Below are positions 15,643 to 24,218 of a DNA stretch of 64,000 nt, in pieces. Source of the stretch: Halobellus captivus (lineage in GTDB: Archaea > Halobacteriota > Halobacteria > Halobacteriales > Haloferacaceae); assembly GCF_003697845.1 (NCBI RefSeq), contig NZ_RDQE01000002.1, positions 1-64,000 of the forward strand, written 5' to 3'. Positions within the stretch are counted from its first letter, which is position 1. The number at the start of each line of letters is the position of its first letter. The position numbers and the translations under genes are program-made. Below the pieces are notes generated by a model, which was given only the letters and a program-made list of their open reading frames with translations, was not told where the DNA came from and made no database searches.

Positions 15643-17900
15643 CGGACCGCTCGGCGGCCGGGTCGACTGGAACGCCCCGCGGCATCGGGCCGTTCGGCGT
15701 GGTCCCCGCCGGCCTCTCGGAACCCGCCGCTCTCGGGGTCCTCCTCGCGTTTCTCGCGTACATGAGCGCCTTCGCCTCGATCACGAACGTGGTCGGGGGG
15801 ACGACGAGGCTGGTGGCGGTCGTCGCGGTCGCGGCCGTCTGTGGGGCGGCGCTCGCGCGGCTCGTCGCCCCGCGGACCGCGATCCGATTGACCGCGGGGC
15901 TCCTTCTCGTCGGCCTGTTCGGGTACTACCTCGCGATCCCCGGGAGCCGGATCGCGCTCGGATCGCTCGTGACCGTCGCGCTCGACGTCGTCTCGCTCCT
16001 GACCGGGCTCTCCGTGCTCCGGCTCGTGTTGATCGACGTGTGGGTTCTCGTGGTCGTTCCCGTCCCGACGTTCCTCGTGGCGTACCTCGCGGGACGGGGA
16101 CGCCACGTCGCCGCCGCCACGGTGGCGGGCGGGACGCTCGGCTTCCTCGTGCTCACCGGAGACGCGGGTGACGCGGTGACGCTGGCCGGCGTGATCGGCG
16201 TCGCGGTCGCGGTCGGGCTCTCGACCGTGTCGGTTCCCGGCGGGCTTCGGAGCCACGGCGAGACCCTCGCCGCGGTGCTCGCGGTCATGGTGCTCGCGAG
16301 CGCGACGGTGACCGTGGTGCCGGCGGGCGCGGCCCAGCCCTGGGCGGTCGACCGCGGCGCGCCCGGGATCGAGTCCACGGTCGTCGGCGACGACGAACTC
16401 GAGATCGTGGGGACGACCAGGCTCTCCCCGGAGGTGCGGTTCACGATGGAGAGTCCGGTCGAGCGGAACTGGCACGTCGGCTCCTACGACACCTACACCG
16501 GCGACGGATGGGTTCGTTCGGGCGAGGAGCGCCCGCTCGACGGCACCCTCTCGGGTCCCCCGGGCGAGACGACGACGGTCGAGTCGACGTTCACGGCCGA
16601 GACGGAGCTCGAGACGCTCCCGGCGCCGTGGCAGGCGGTCGGGGTCGGCGGCGTCGTCGGGGGGGCGGCACAGGTCGACGAGCGCGGGACGATCCACCCG
16701 AGTTCTCCGGTTCTGCCGGGCGACCAGGTCGCCGTGGAGAGCCGCGTCCTCGACGCGTCGCCGTCGGAGCTCCGGAACGCGAGCACCGACTACGACCCGG
16801 CCATCGAGGAGCGGTACACCCAGCTCCCCGAGAGCACGCCCGACCGCGTCGGGGAACGGACCGCGGAGATACTCGCGGAGGCGGACGCCGAGAACCCCTA
16901 CGACCAGTCGGCGGCGATCGAGTCGTACCTGATCGAGGAGTACGACTACTCGCTGACGATAGACCGGCCCGACGGCGACATCGCCGACGCGTTCCTCTTC
17001 GAGATGACGGCCGGCTACTGTACGTACTTCGCGACCACCATGGTCGCGATGTTGCGCTCGCAGGGGGTTCCGGCACGGCTCGCGACCGGCTACTCCAGCG
17101 GCCAGCAGGTGAGCGGCGACGAGTACGTCGTCCGGGGACAGGACGCACACGCCTGGGTGATGGTGTACTTCCCCGAACACGGCTGGGTCGAGTTCGACCC
17201 GACTCCGAGCGCCGAACGCGATCTGGCCCGCGACATCCGGCTGGCGGAGGCGCGCTCGGACGGGGCCGAGAACGTCGACACGCAGGACTCCGGGTTCGAT
17301 ATCAGTCCGAGCGTCCAGGAGGAGCCGAACGAGCTTCCGGAACCCGACGACACGAACGGAACCGAATTCGATTCGAACGGGTCGGACACGGAACTGAACG
17401 GCTCGGACTCGACCGTGAACGACTCGGTACCCGAGGAGCTCCGACCGGACGGTCCGTCGACGGCGACCGGGTCCGACGGGGACGGACCGTCGCTCCCCTC
17501 GCGGGAGGTTCTCGGCTACTGGCTGTTCGTCGTGGTCGTCGCGACCGCGGGCGCGCGGCACGTCGGCGTGACGGACCGGGCGTACCACGCGGCGCGTCTC
17601 AGGCTGCCGAGCCGCTCCCGGACGCCGCGTGCCGACGCGGAGCGCGCCTTCGAGGACCTCGAGCGGATCCTCTCGCGGCGGTACCGCGCGCGACGTGCGG
17701 GCGAGACGCCGCGGGCGTACCTCGACGGACTCCGGGCGCGCGGCGTCGACGACCGGGTCCACGCGGTCGGGGAGGTCTACGAGCGGGCGGCGTACGCGGG
17801 CGAAGTGACTCGCGAGGAGGCCGACGAGGCGAGACGGACCGTACGCCGGCTCGCGCTGGAGTCGAACCCGCTCGTCGGCGGGCTGTTCGAGCGGACGTGA
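15639..17900 (+). CDS. Transglutaminase-like membrane protein (DUF3488/DUF4129 type)
   Basis: A 753-residue protein. About seven hydrophobic helices span residues ~25-230. An outward-facing domain follows, with the transglutaminase-like cysteine protease triad C461 (GYCTYFATTMVAMLRSQG), H504 (QDAHAWV) and D520 (EFDPTPS). A Ser/Asn/Asp-rich linker comes next, then a final helix near residue 630 (LFVVVVATAGARHV) and a cytoplasmic DUF4129-like helical tail of ~120 residues. It is the third gene of the MoxR operon. Such triads occur widely in bacteria and archaea; the substrate is unknown, with cell-envelope protein processing or cross-linking being likely. Confidence 0.92.
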   Translation: MTDRSAAGSTGTPRGIGPFGVVPAGLSEPAALGVLLAFLAYMSAFASITNVVGGTTRLVAVVAVAAVCGAALARLVAPRTAIRLTAGLLLVGLFGYYLAIPGSRIALGSLVTVALDVVSLLTGLSVLRLVLIDVWVLVVVPVPTFLVAYLAGRGRHVAAATVAGGTLGFLVLTGDAGDAVTLAGVIGVAVAVGLSTVSVPGGLRSHGETLAAVLAVMVLASATVTVVPAGAAQPWAVDRGAPGIESTVVGDDELEIVGTTRLSPEVRFTMESPVERNWHVGSYDTYTGDGWVRSGEERPLDGTLSGPPGETTTVESTFTAETELETLPAPWQAVGVGGVVGGAAQVDERGTIHPSSPVLPGDQVAVESRVLDASPSELRNASTDYDPAIEERYTQLPESTPDRVGERTAEILAEADAENPYDQSAAIESYLIEEYDYSLTIDRPDGDIADAFLFEMTAGYCTYFATTMVAMLRSQGVPARLATGYSSGQQVSGDEYVVRGQDAHAWVMVYFPEHGWVEFDPTPSAERDLARDIRLAEARSDGAENVDTQDSGFDISPSVQEEPNELPEPDDTNGTEFDSNGSDTELNGSDSTVNDSVPEELRPDGPSTATGSDGDGPSLPSREVLGYWLFVVVVATAGARHVGVTDRAYHAARLRLPSRSRTPRADAERAFEDLERILSRRYRARRAGETPRAYLDGLRARGVDDRVHAVGEVYERAAYAGEVTREEADEARRTVRRLALESNPLVGGLFERT

Positions 17901-18323
<423 letters not shown>

Positions 18324-18436
18324 CCGTCACCTGACCGCCCGTCGTCGAGCGCGTATCTCGTCGTTTTTCAAGACTCGCGAGCCGTGCGGCCGTTCGGTGG
18401 GTCACGTCGCACGCCTTCGGGTGAACGATCGCGTCC

Positions 18437-19300
18437 TCACACGACCAGAACGAGCCGCCCGACGACGAACGCGGCCGCCGCGAGGAACGTCCCGTACTTG
18501 AAGTGTCCCTGTGCGGCGGCCGGGTCGGCGAAGGACTCGTACGTGGCGTAGAGCATGACCGCGTCCGCGACCGCGACGAGGACGAGGTACGTCGCCCCGA
18601 ACGTCCCGAGCAGGTACGGGAGCGGGCTGACGCCGACCGCGACCGCGAGGGTGGCGACGCCGACCCACAGCGACCGTCGTGCGCCGATCGCGACGGGCAG
18701 CGTCCGGAGTCCCTCCTCGCGGTCGCCCGCGAGGTCCTCGACGTCCTTGATGACCTCGCGGGTGAACGTCGAGAGCGCCGCCAGCACGGCCAACACCAGC
18801 GGGGCGTCGAGGCTCCCGACGGCCGCCCCCCCGAAGAGGAACGTCGAGCCGACGAGGTAGGAGACGAGCGCGTTCCCGAACCCGGGCGTCCCCTTGAACA
18901 CCGTCGTGTAGGTGACGAGCGCGACGAGGTTGACCGCGGCGATGGCGAGCGCCGCGAGCGGGAGGAGGGCGGCGAACCCGATCGCGAGGCCGAAGAGCGC
19001 CGCCGAGAGGACGAGCGCGCCGCGCGGGGAGACGGCCCCGCGCGGGATCGGGCGGTCGGGACGGTTGATCGCGTCGATCTCGCGGTCGAAGTAGTCGTTT
19101 ATCGCGTTGCCGGCGGCGACCGCGACCGCGGTGGTCGCGACCGCCAGCGCCGTCGGAACGGTCGCCCCCCCGATCCCGGCGACGAACGCGCCCGTGCCCG
19201 TCAACACCCCGGCGGCGACGCAGTTCGCCGGCCGCGCCAGCTCCAGTCCCCCGCGTAGCGTGTCTTGCAACTCGTTTCCGTTCACCGGCGCGCGCGACAT
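18437..19300 (-). CDS. ubiA: UbiA prenyltransferase, probably digeranylgeranylglyceryl phosphate synthase
   Basis: A 287-residue membrane prenyltransferase with about eight to nine helices. The first Asp-rich motif is NDYFDREID at 68-76, followed by AINRPDRPIPRG. The second is KDVEDLAGDREEGLRTLP. Together these match the archaeal DGGGP synthases that add the second geranylgeranyl chain of the core ether lipid. A role in respiratory quinone synthesis is the main alternative, but the short length and the RPxRPIPRG loop favour the lipid enzyme. It is divergent from the actin-like gene. Confidence 0.88.
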   Translation of the reverse strand: MSRAPVNGNELQDTLRGGLELARPANCVAAGVLTGTGAFVAGIGGATVPTALAVATTAVAVAAGNAINDYFDREIDAINRPDRPIPRGAVSPRGALVLSAALFGLAIGFAALLPLAALAIAAVNLVALVTYTTVFKGTPGFGNALVSYLVGSTFLFGGAAVGSLDAPLVLAVLAALSTFTREVIKDVEDLAGDREEGLRTLPVAIGARRSLWVGVATLAVAVGVSPLPYLLGTFGATYLVLVAVADAVMLYATYESFADPAAAQGHFKYGTFLAAAAFVVGRLVLVV

Positions 19301-19470
19301 AAACGACGCGGGATCGGTCGGAGCGACGATGTGGGATCAGCGAGAATGACGACGCGAGACCGACCGGTACGGCGGCGTAGGACCGACCGGGTCGACGATG
19401 CGGGACCGACCGGGTCGTCGGTGACACGGGAGGAACGCCGAAGGGTTCGATCCGCTTTCACGTCTCACTA

Positions 19471-19479
19471 ACGTTTATG
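19471..19479 (+). promoter_or_regulatory. TATA-like element deciding the actin-like start
   Basis: ACGTTTATG is centred about 28 nt before the ATG at 19504, so the mRNA likely begins at or near that codon. This favours 19504 over the in-frame ATG at 19489. Confidence 0.5.
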
Positions 19480-19503
19480 CCATGAGCCATGGAACGTGCG
19501 CAC

Positions 19504-20541
19504 ATGGCTAAAGGCCTGGACGTCGGTACGATGAACATCCTCTCGGGTCGACAGGAAGGCTCCGAGACGGTGTTCGTACAGCAGCGCAACTCGTTCGTCG
19601 AGATCGAGTACAGCGACATGGCCGAGCAGATGCTCTCCCGAAGCGAGGTCCTCCACATCCGCAAGGACGACAAGGTGTACGTCGTCGGCGACGACGCCCT
19701 CAACTTCGCGAACATCTTCAACAAGGAGACGCGTCGACCGATGCAACACGGGATCCTCTCGAGCGACGAGTCCTCGGCGATCCCGATGATCAAGCTCATC
19801 ACCGAGCAGGTGGTCGGCGAGCCCTCGAAGCCCAACGAGCGGCTGTTCTACTCCAGCCCGGCGGACCCGATCGACTCGCCGCTCACGACGCTGTATCACG
19901 AGAAGACGCTCGAGTCGATGCTCGGCGACATGGGGTACGACCCCGAGCCGATCAACGAGGGGATGGCCGTCATCTACTCCGAGCTCGCGGACAACAACTT
20001 CACCGGCCTCGGGATCAGCTTCGGCGCGGGGATGACGAACGTCTGTCTGGCGTACTACGCCGTGCCCGTGATGAAGTTCTCCATCGCCCGCGGGGGCGAC
20101 TGGGTAGACGAGCAGACCGCCCAGGCGACGGGGACGCCCGTCGACAAGGTCACGAGCATCAAGGAGGACGACTTCGAGCTCGACTTCCGGACGGACGTCG
20201 GCGGCGTCGAGGGCGCGCTCGCGATCTACTACGAGAACCTGCTCGATTACGTGATCGAGAACATCACCCGCGAGGTCGACGAGGAGGACGTCGAGGAGGG
20301 CCTCGACGTGCCCGTCGTCGTCACGGGCGGTACCTCGAGTCCGAACGGCTTCGAGGACCTCTTCGCCGACCACCTCTCGGACGCGAACATCCCGTTCTCG
20401 ATAAGCGGGGTCCGCTCGCCCGACGAGCCGATGTACAGCGTCGCGAGCGGCGCGCTGGTCGCCGCCCGCTCCGAGGAGGGCGCGGACGAGGACGCCGGGT
20501 CCGCCGAGGCGGCCGAGGCGGCTCCCGAGTCCGAGGACTGA
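19504..20541 (+). CDS. Actin-like ATPase, salactin-like
   Basis: A 345-residue member of the actin/Hsp70 ATPase superfamily. It begins [15 protein letters not shown], the phosphate-1 loop. A phosphate-2 segment [18 protein letters not shown] lies around residue 175 and an adenosine motif [17 protein letters not shown] around 275. The acidic C-terminal tail is typical of halophiles. The closest described protein I know is salactin of Halobacterium salinarum, a dynamically unstable polar filament former; I infer this from overall similarity of motifs and size, not from an alignment. No partner ParR-like gene is adjacent. It is divergent from ubiA and is the last intact gene before the decayed region. 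Confidence 0.82.
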   Translation: MAKGLDVGTMNILSGRQEGSETVFVQQRNSFVEIEYSDMAEQMLSRSEVLHIRKDDKVYVVGDDALNFANIFNKETRRPMQHGILSSDESSAIPMIKLITEQVVGEPSKPNERLFYSSPADPIDSPLTTLYHEKTLESMLGDMGYDPEPINEGMAVIYSELADNNFTGLGISFGAGMTNVCLAYYAVPVMKFSIARGGDWVDEQTAQATGTPVDKVTSIKEDDFELDFRTDVGGVEGALAIYYENLLDYVIENITREVDEEDVEEGLDVPVVVTGGTSSPNGFEDLFADHLSDANIPFSISGVRSPDEPMYSVASGALVAARSEEGADEDAGSAEAAEAAPESED

Positions 20542-20737
20542 TCGAACCAAGCCGGGACGGTCCTTATCGGCTCGAGACGGTCCCCACCGGCCGATCCGTC
20601 ACCGTCCCGACCCTCGCGAGCGTCCGGAATCCCGCGAGTGACGTGGCGGCCACGACCTCCCCACTCCTCGGCAAGATCCGTATTAACACGAACAATTATG
20701 AAGGATAGGTGAATAGGAGTGAGCGTGGCATCCGTAG

Positions 20738-20953
20738 TACACGACTGATCCGCGATCGGACCCCGGGCCGGCGGGCACGATTCCCCCCGGGGACGAGGAC
20801 CACGAGACGGAGGGCACGGAGGAGGAACTACCGACGGCGGCCGAGGCGGTCGCGCGCTCGGCCGCGACGTTCGACCCGACCGACACCCGGCGGATCCCGA
20901 ACGGGACCGACGAGTGGAACGGGTACGCGGGGTCGCTCCACGTCGAGGAGTGA
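20738..20953 (+). pseudogene. Start-less C-terminal gene fragment, family unknown
   Basis: Seventy-one codons are open without a start codon. The last ~55 look genuinely coding: a Glu-rich linker and then LPTAAEAVARSAATFDPTDT and RRIPNGTDEWNGYAGSLHVEE, ending at TGA 20951. Upstream an AT-rich patch (20670-20720) holds an ATG followed after three codons by a stop. I could not assign a family. Its place next to the nirK fragment suggests it belonged to the same cluster. Confidence 0.45.
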
Positions 20954-21002
20954 CCGCGACCGGCGGCTTTTATTCGACCCGGACCGTAGCGCCGCGTGGC
21001 CG

Positions 21003-21083
21003 ATGACGATCGACCGCTCCGAGTCGGACTCGGCACCCGACGACGACGAGCCCTATGAGTACCGAGGCCATCGACCCCCGTAG
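21003..21083 (+). CDS. Possible 26-residue acidic peptide or gene relic
   Basis: The frame MTIDRSESDSAPDDDEPYEY then RGHRPP is preceded by CTTTTATT at 20967-20974, 29 nt before the ATG, which is a good leaderless promoter. The composition is haloarchaeal and acidic. It may be the N-terminus of a gene whose remainder has been deleted rather than a real short peptide. Confidence 0.3.
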   Translation: MTIDRSESDSAPDDDEPYEYRGHRPP

Positions 21084-21365
21084 CTCGATATCCCCTTCGA
21101 CGGGCCGGCGTGACCCGCGTTTCTCACCCACCGACGCCCATCCTGCCGGAATCCATCGTTCCCGCCCGAAAGCCACCGCTAGTCGGTCGAAGACCGGGAG
21201 AAGTGAGCCGGGGCGACATCGGATCGGACGAGCGTCAGCGATGACGAAACGGTCGGGGTCGTCCATCGGACGTCCGAGTCGAGCCACGAAGAAACGTGCG
21301 ACGTCCGCGCCGTCGACACTCCACGTCCGGTCTCGCCGCCTCGCCGGTCGACGTTGAAGACGACG

Positions 21366-21785
21366 TACGTGGTGGTCCATCGCGGGCACCGCGCAGTGGT
21401 AGGTGAACAGCCCGGGGTACGCCGCGCGGAACCGTACCTCCGCCGCATCGTCGCCCGGAACGAGCGTCGTGTCGACGGCCCCGCCGCCGGGGCCGTACAC
21501 CGCGTGGAAGTCCACGTTGTGGAGGTCGCTGTTGTCGTCGGCCGGCACCTCGAACCGGAGGTTCACGATGTCCCCCCGCCGCACGCGGATCATCGGTCCG
21601 GGAACCTGTCCCTCGAAGGTCATGTACTTGAACGTCACGCCGGGCTCGATCTCCGCGACCAACTCCCTCGTGCGGAGCGTCACGCCGTGCTCGCGCGGTT
21701 CGTCCCAGTCCACCGGCGCCGGCACGTCGGTCCGATCCGCCGCGATCCGGTCGACGTCCACGTCGCGTGCGGGGTCGAGTTCCAT
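21366..21785 (-). pseudogene. nirK: Fragment of copper-containing nitrite reductase NirK
   Basis: About 140 codons match the first cupredoxin domain of haloarchaeal NirK, the enzyme reducing nitrite to NO. They include VAEIEPGVTFKYMTFEGQVP, the copper ligand motif HNVDFHA at 89-95 (type 1 His, catalytic Asp, type 2 His) and YHCAVPAMDHHV at 129-140 (type 2 His, type 1 Cys and His). The type 1 Met and the whole second domain are missing, and after HHV the reading is lost. No Tat signal is encoded either. The fragment cannot make a working enzyme. The region to its left (21180-21365) is unassignable and probably scrambled. Confidence 0.85.
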
Positions 21786-21817
21786 CGATGAACCGAAGAA
21801 CTACCGTTGGCGGGAGG

Positions 21818-21829
21818 GGAACATGTTCG
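21818..21829. promoter_or_regulatory. CGAACATGTTCG-type palindrome, copy 1
   Basis: The sequence GGAACATGTTCG ends 39 nt before the ATG at 21868, one mismatch from the full palindrome. A weak TATA-like GTGTATGG lies between them at 21843-21850. A palindrome of this form has been reported at denitrification promoters of Haloferax volcanii controlled by NarO; that link is from memory of the literature. Confidence 0.7.
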
Positions 21830-21867
21830 GTGGTCCTGTCAGGTGTATGGAGAACGTACCCTAGCAC

Positions 21868-23223
21868 ATGGGTGCCATCCCGGGTAATATCGAAACGGAC
21901 CAACAGCCCCCGATGACGGTCCCATTACGGCATTTCGTCGTCGGTCTCGTCTTTCTCGTAGCGGGGATCGGACTCGGGATCGGCTTACACCTGAACGTCG
22001 TTCCGGGACTGGGACGGCTCGCGCACGTTCATCTCCTCTTAGCCGGGTGGATCTGTATCACGATCATGGGAGCGATGACACAGTTCGTCCCCGTCTGGTC
22101 GGGTGTGACGTTACACTCGCGACGTCTCGCGAACGTTCAGTTAGGGCTGGTCGTCGTCGGTCTCACCGGGTTCGTTGGCGCGTTTCTCCTGCTCGAGACG
22201 ACGTGGTTGATCCCGTTCGGGGCGCTCATGCTCGTCGGCTTCTGGACCTTCGCGTACAACATCGTCCGAACCTTCGGTGCGGTCAAGGAGTACGACGTCA
22301 CCGAACGACGCTTCCTCGGTACGCTCGGATTCCTCCTCGCGTTGACCGTTCTCGGCCTTCTCCTCGCGATCGATTTCACGATACCGACGCTCTCGCGGAT
22401 CGGGGTGAGCCGACCTGAAGTCGTGAGAGCCCACGCGACGCTCGCGGTCTTCGGTGCCGTTCTGACGACGGTGTACGGAGCGTTGTACCAGCTCGGAACG
22501 ATGTTCACGCGGACGGAACTGCACGGGATCGATCACCGGCTTCGGGCCGTCGAAGAGGTCGCGCATCCGACCGGCGTGGTCGTGCTCGCTGTCGGTCGGC
22601 TCACGACCAACGCCCCCGCGGCACGGATCGGCGGGCTGTTGGTTCTGTTCGCCGCGTCGGCGTTCTGTCTCGTCTTGGCACGGAAACTGTACGAGATGCG
22701 AGTCGAATGGACCCCGATGCACACGCGGTACATCGTCGCGGTGGGCGCACTCGTGCTGTGGATCGTCGTCTCGGTGCCGGCCTGGGTATCCGACCCGTTG
22801 GCTCGGGGACATCTGCTCGGTGCGGCGAACGCCGGCCACCTACTGCTGTTGGGAGCGATCGGGTTCGTCGTGGTAGGGACGCTTTACCACATCATTCCCT
22901 TCGTTATCTGGGTCAACCGATACAGCGATCTGTTGGGACTGGAGGACGTTCCGATGATCGACGACCTCTACGACGACCGGATCGCTGCGATAGACGGGGT
23001 GCTGCTCGGAGGGGGTAGCGCACTGATCGTGGGTACGAACCTGCTGGAAGTCGTCGGAACGCCGGCGCTCCTCGGCGGGGTACTAGTGGGTGTCGGCGTC
23101 GTGGCGTTCGTGTTCAACATGGCCCTCGTGTTGGTCCGTCACAGCCCCCACTCGATCGATCGGATCGTGCTGGGGTCGTTCTCGCCACGTCGAGCGCGCA
23201 GTCTCAAGGAGGCGGACGACTGA
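21868..23223 (+). CDS. Heme-copper-oxidase subunit I-like membrane protein of the denitrification cluster
   Basis: A 451-residue polytopic protein with about twelve hydrophobic helices. Conserved His residues sit where such proteins bind heme: LAHVHLLLAGW in helix 2, VRAHATLAVFG midway, NAGHLLLLGAIG and TLYHIIPFVIWVNRY late. This resembles subunit I of cbb3-type oxidases or NO reductases, or NnrS-type proteins, but I see no full CuB or FeB ligand set and no catalytic Tyr/Glu, so I give only the superfamily. It appears intact. The start at 21868 is supported by its 39-nt spacing from the palindrome; an in-frame ATG at 21913 is the alternative. A nirK relic is divergent to it. Confidence 0.7.
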   Translation: MGAIPGNIETDQQPPMTVPLRHFVVGLVFLVAGIGLGIGLHLNVVPGLGRLAHVHLLLAGWICITIMGAMTQFVPVWSGVTLHSRRLANVQLGLVVVGLTGFVGAFLLLETTWLIPFGALMLVGFWTFAYNIVRTFGAVKEYDVTERRFLGTLGFLLALTVLGLLLAIDFTIPTLSRIGVSRPEVVRAHATLAVFGAVLTTVYGALYQLGTMFTRTELHGIDHRLRAVEEVAHPTGVVVLAVGRLTTNAPAARIGGLLVLFAASAFCLVLARKLYEMRVEWTPMHTRYIVAVGALVLWIVVSVPAWVSDPLARGHLLGAANAGHLLLLGAIGFVVVGTLYHIIPFVIWVNRYSDLLGLEDVPMIDDLYDDRIAAIDGVLLGGGSALIVGTNLLEVVGTPALLGGVLVGVGVVAFVFNMALVLVRHSPHSIDRIVLGSFSPRRARSLKEADD

Positions 23224-23301
23224 CGTTTCCCGTCGGAAAAACACGGGGCTCATCCGTTCGAACACGAGCGCCGATCGCACTCGAACGACGAGGGCTACAT
23301 C

Positions 23302-23313
23302 CGAACATGTACG
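23302..23313. promoter_or_regulatory. CGAACATGTTCG-type palindrome, copy 2
   Basis: CGAACATGTACG has one mismatch and ends 39 nt before the ATG at 23352. It overlaps an in-frame upstream ATG at 23307, so that codon is unlikely to be the translation start. Confidence 0.65.
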
Positions 23314-23351
23314 GGAGCAGGAGTACCCCTCACGACCTCGAACGGACGGAC

Positions 23352-23975
23352 ATGCCCGGCTTTCCGTCCCCCTTCGGATCCGATGACGGCGATCTGTTCG
23401 ACGGCTACGACGAGTTCGTGTCGGACCACCTCCCGAGACCGGGCGAGTTCCTCGAGTCCCACCACCTACTCACCGGAACGGACCACGTCGCGTTTCACCG
23501 ACTCACACGCGACTGCTTCGAGGAACGAAAAGTGTACGATATGACGTTCAACTACAACCTCGCCCGGCTGAACCTCGACACGCGTCACGAAAACGCCGGC
23601 TACCGTTACGCCGTCGAACGCGACGACGCAGACGACGCCGTCGGATCGGACGATATCGACCGCGTGCTCCGTGCGGAGTTCACGCCGACGACCCCGTTCT
23701 GTCCACAGACCCACACGCTGACGATCGGGTCGTTCCGGGCGTGGAACGGTCTCGCCGACGGACACGAATACGAACTCGTTCGCGTCCGTGCAGCGCCGAT
23801 GCACCATCAGAGCGGGGCGATCAACGAGCAACTCGCCGAACTCGAACGGACCTATCTGGAGACGGGCGACGTGACCGCCGACCCGGAGGGCGGTACCGAG
23901 ATCGGGTCGAACCCGATGGAACGGTCGATGGAGAACGACGGACCGAGCCGTGGATCGACGGACGCCCCGTTCTGA
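23352..23975 (+). CDS. Conserved protein of unknown function in the denitrification cluster
   Basis: A 207-residue soluble protein. It begins MPGFPSPFGSDDGDLFDGY. The middle has FEERKVYDMTFNYNLARLNL, and the most conserved-looking part is TPFCPQTHTLTIGSFRAWNG with a single Cys and His. A PMHHQSGAINEQLAELE helix follows. The last ~35 residues are disordered and acidic. I do not recognise the family. The Cys/His segment hints at a metal site but this is not established. Promoter spacing argues that it was regulated with the preceding membrane protein, which ends 128 nt upstream. Confidence 0.6.
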   Translation: MPGFPSPFGSDDGDLFDGYDEFVSDHLPRPGEFLESHHLLTGTDHVAFHRLTRDCFEERKVYDMTFNYNLARLNLDTRHENAGYRYAVERDDADDAVGSDDIDRVLRAEFTPTTPFCPQTHTLTIGSFRAWNGLADGHEYELVRVRAAPMHHQSGAINEQLAELERTYLETGDVTADPEGGTEIGSNPMERSMENDGPSRGSTDAPF

Positions 23976-23981
23976 AGGAGG

Positions 23982-24068
23982 TTAGCCGGTCGGGACGACG
24001 GCCACCGCGTAGTCGGTGACGCGATCCGCGGTCTCGCTCCGAATCCGTCCATCCTCGTCCTCACACGT
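23982..24068 (-). pseudogene. Possible C-terminal relic of a small gene
   Basis: Twenty-eight codons ending at TAA read TCEDEDGRIRSETADRVTDY then AVAVVPTG with haloarchaeal codon bias. Nothing upstream extends it convincingly. Family unknown; it may be chance. Confidence 0.25.
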
Positions 24069-24168
24069 CCGTCTCCGACAGCGGCGGGGACGAGACAACG
24101 GTGTCGTTCGCCCGGTTGGAGGAACGCGTGTTCCCGGGACTGACTCACCGGGGTTCGGACCCAGGTGA

Positions 24169-24180
24169 TGAACATGTTCG
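24169..24180. promoter_or_regulatory. CGAACATGTTCG-type palindrome, copy 3
   Basis: TGAACATGTTCG has one mismatch and ends 39 nt before the ATG at 24219. In-frame ATGs at 24165-24174 overlap it and are therefore unlikely starts. Confidence 0.65.
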
Positions 24181-24218
24181 GGAAACGGAACGCGGGAGAC
24201 GGGGGGCGAACTCGGGGT

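Noticed and set aside
19489-20541. Start of the actin-like gene at the earlier ATG (19489)
   Set aside because: The TATA-like element at 19471-19479 would be too close (about 10 nt), while it suits the ATG at 19504.
21055-21357. Plus-strand 100-codon frame beginning MSTEAIDPRSS
   Set aside because: Basic, Ser/Arg-rich composition unlike haloarchaeal proteins. It lies in the scrambled area beside the nirK fragment, and neither strand reads as a known protein here.
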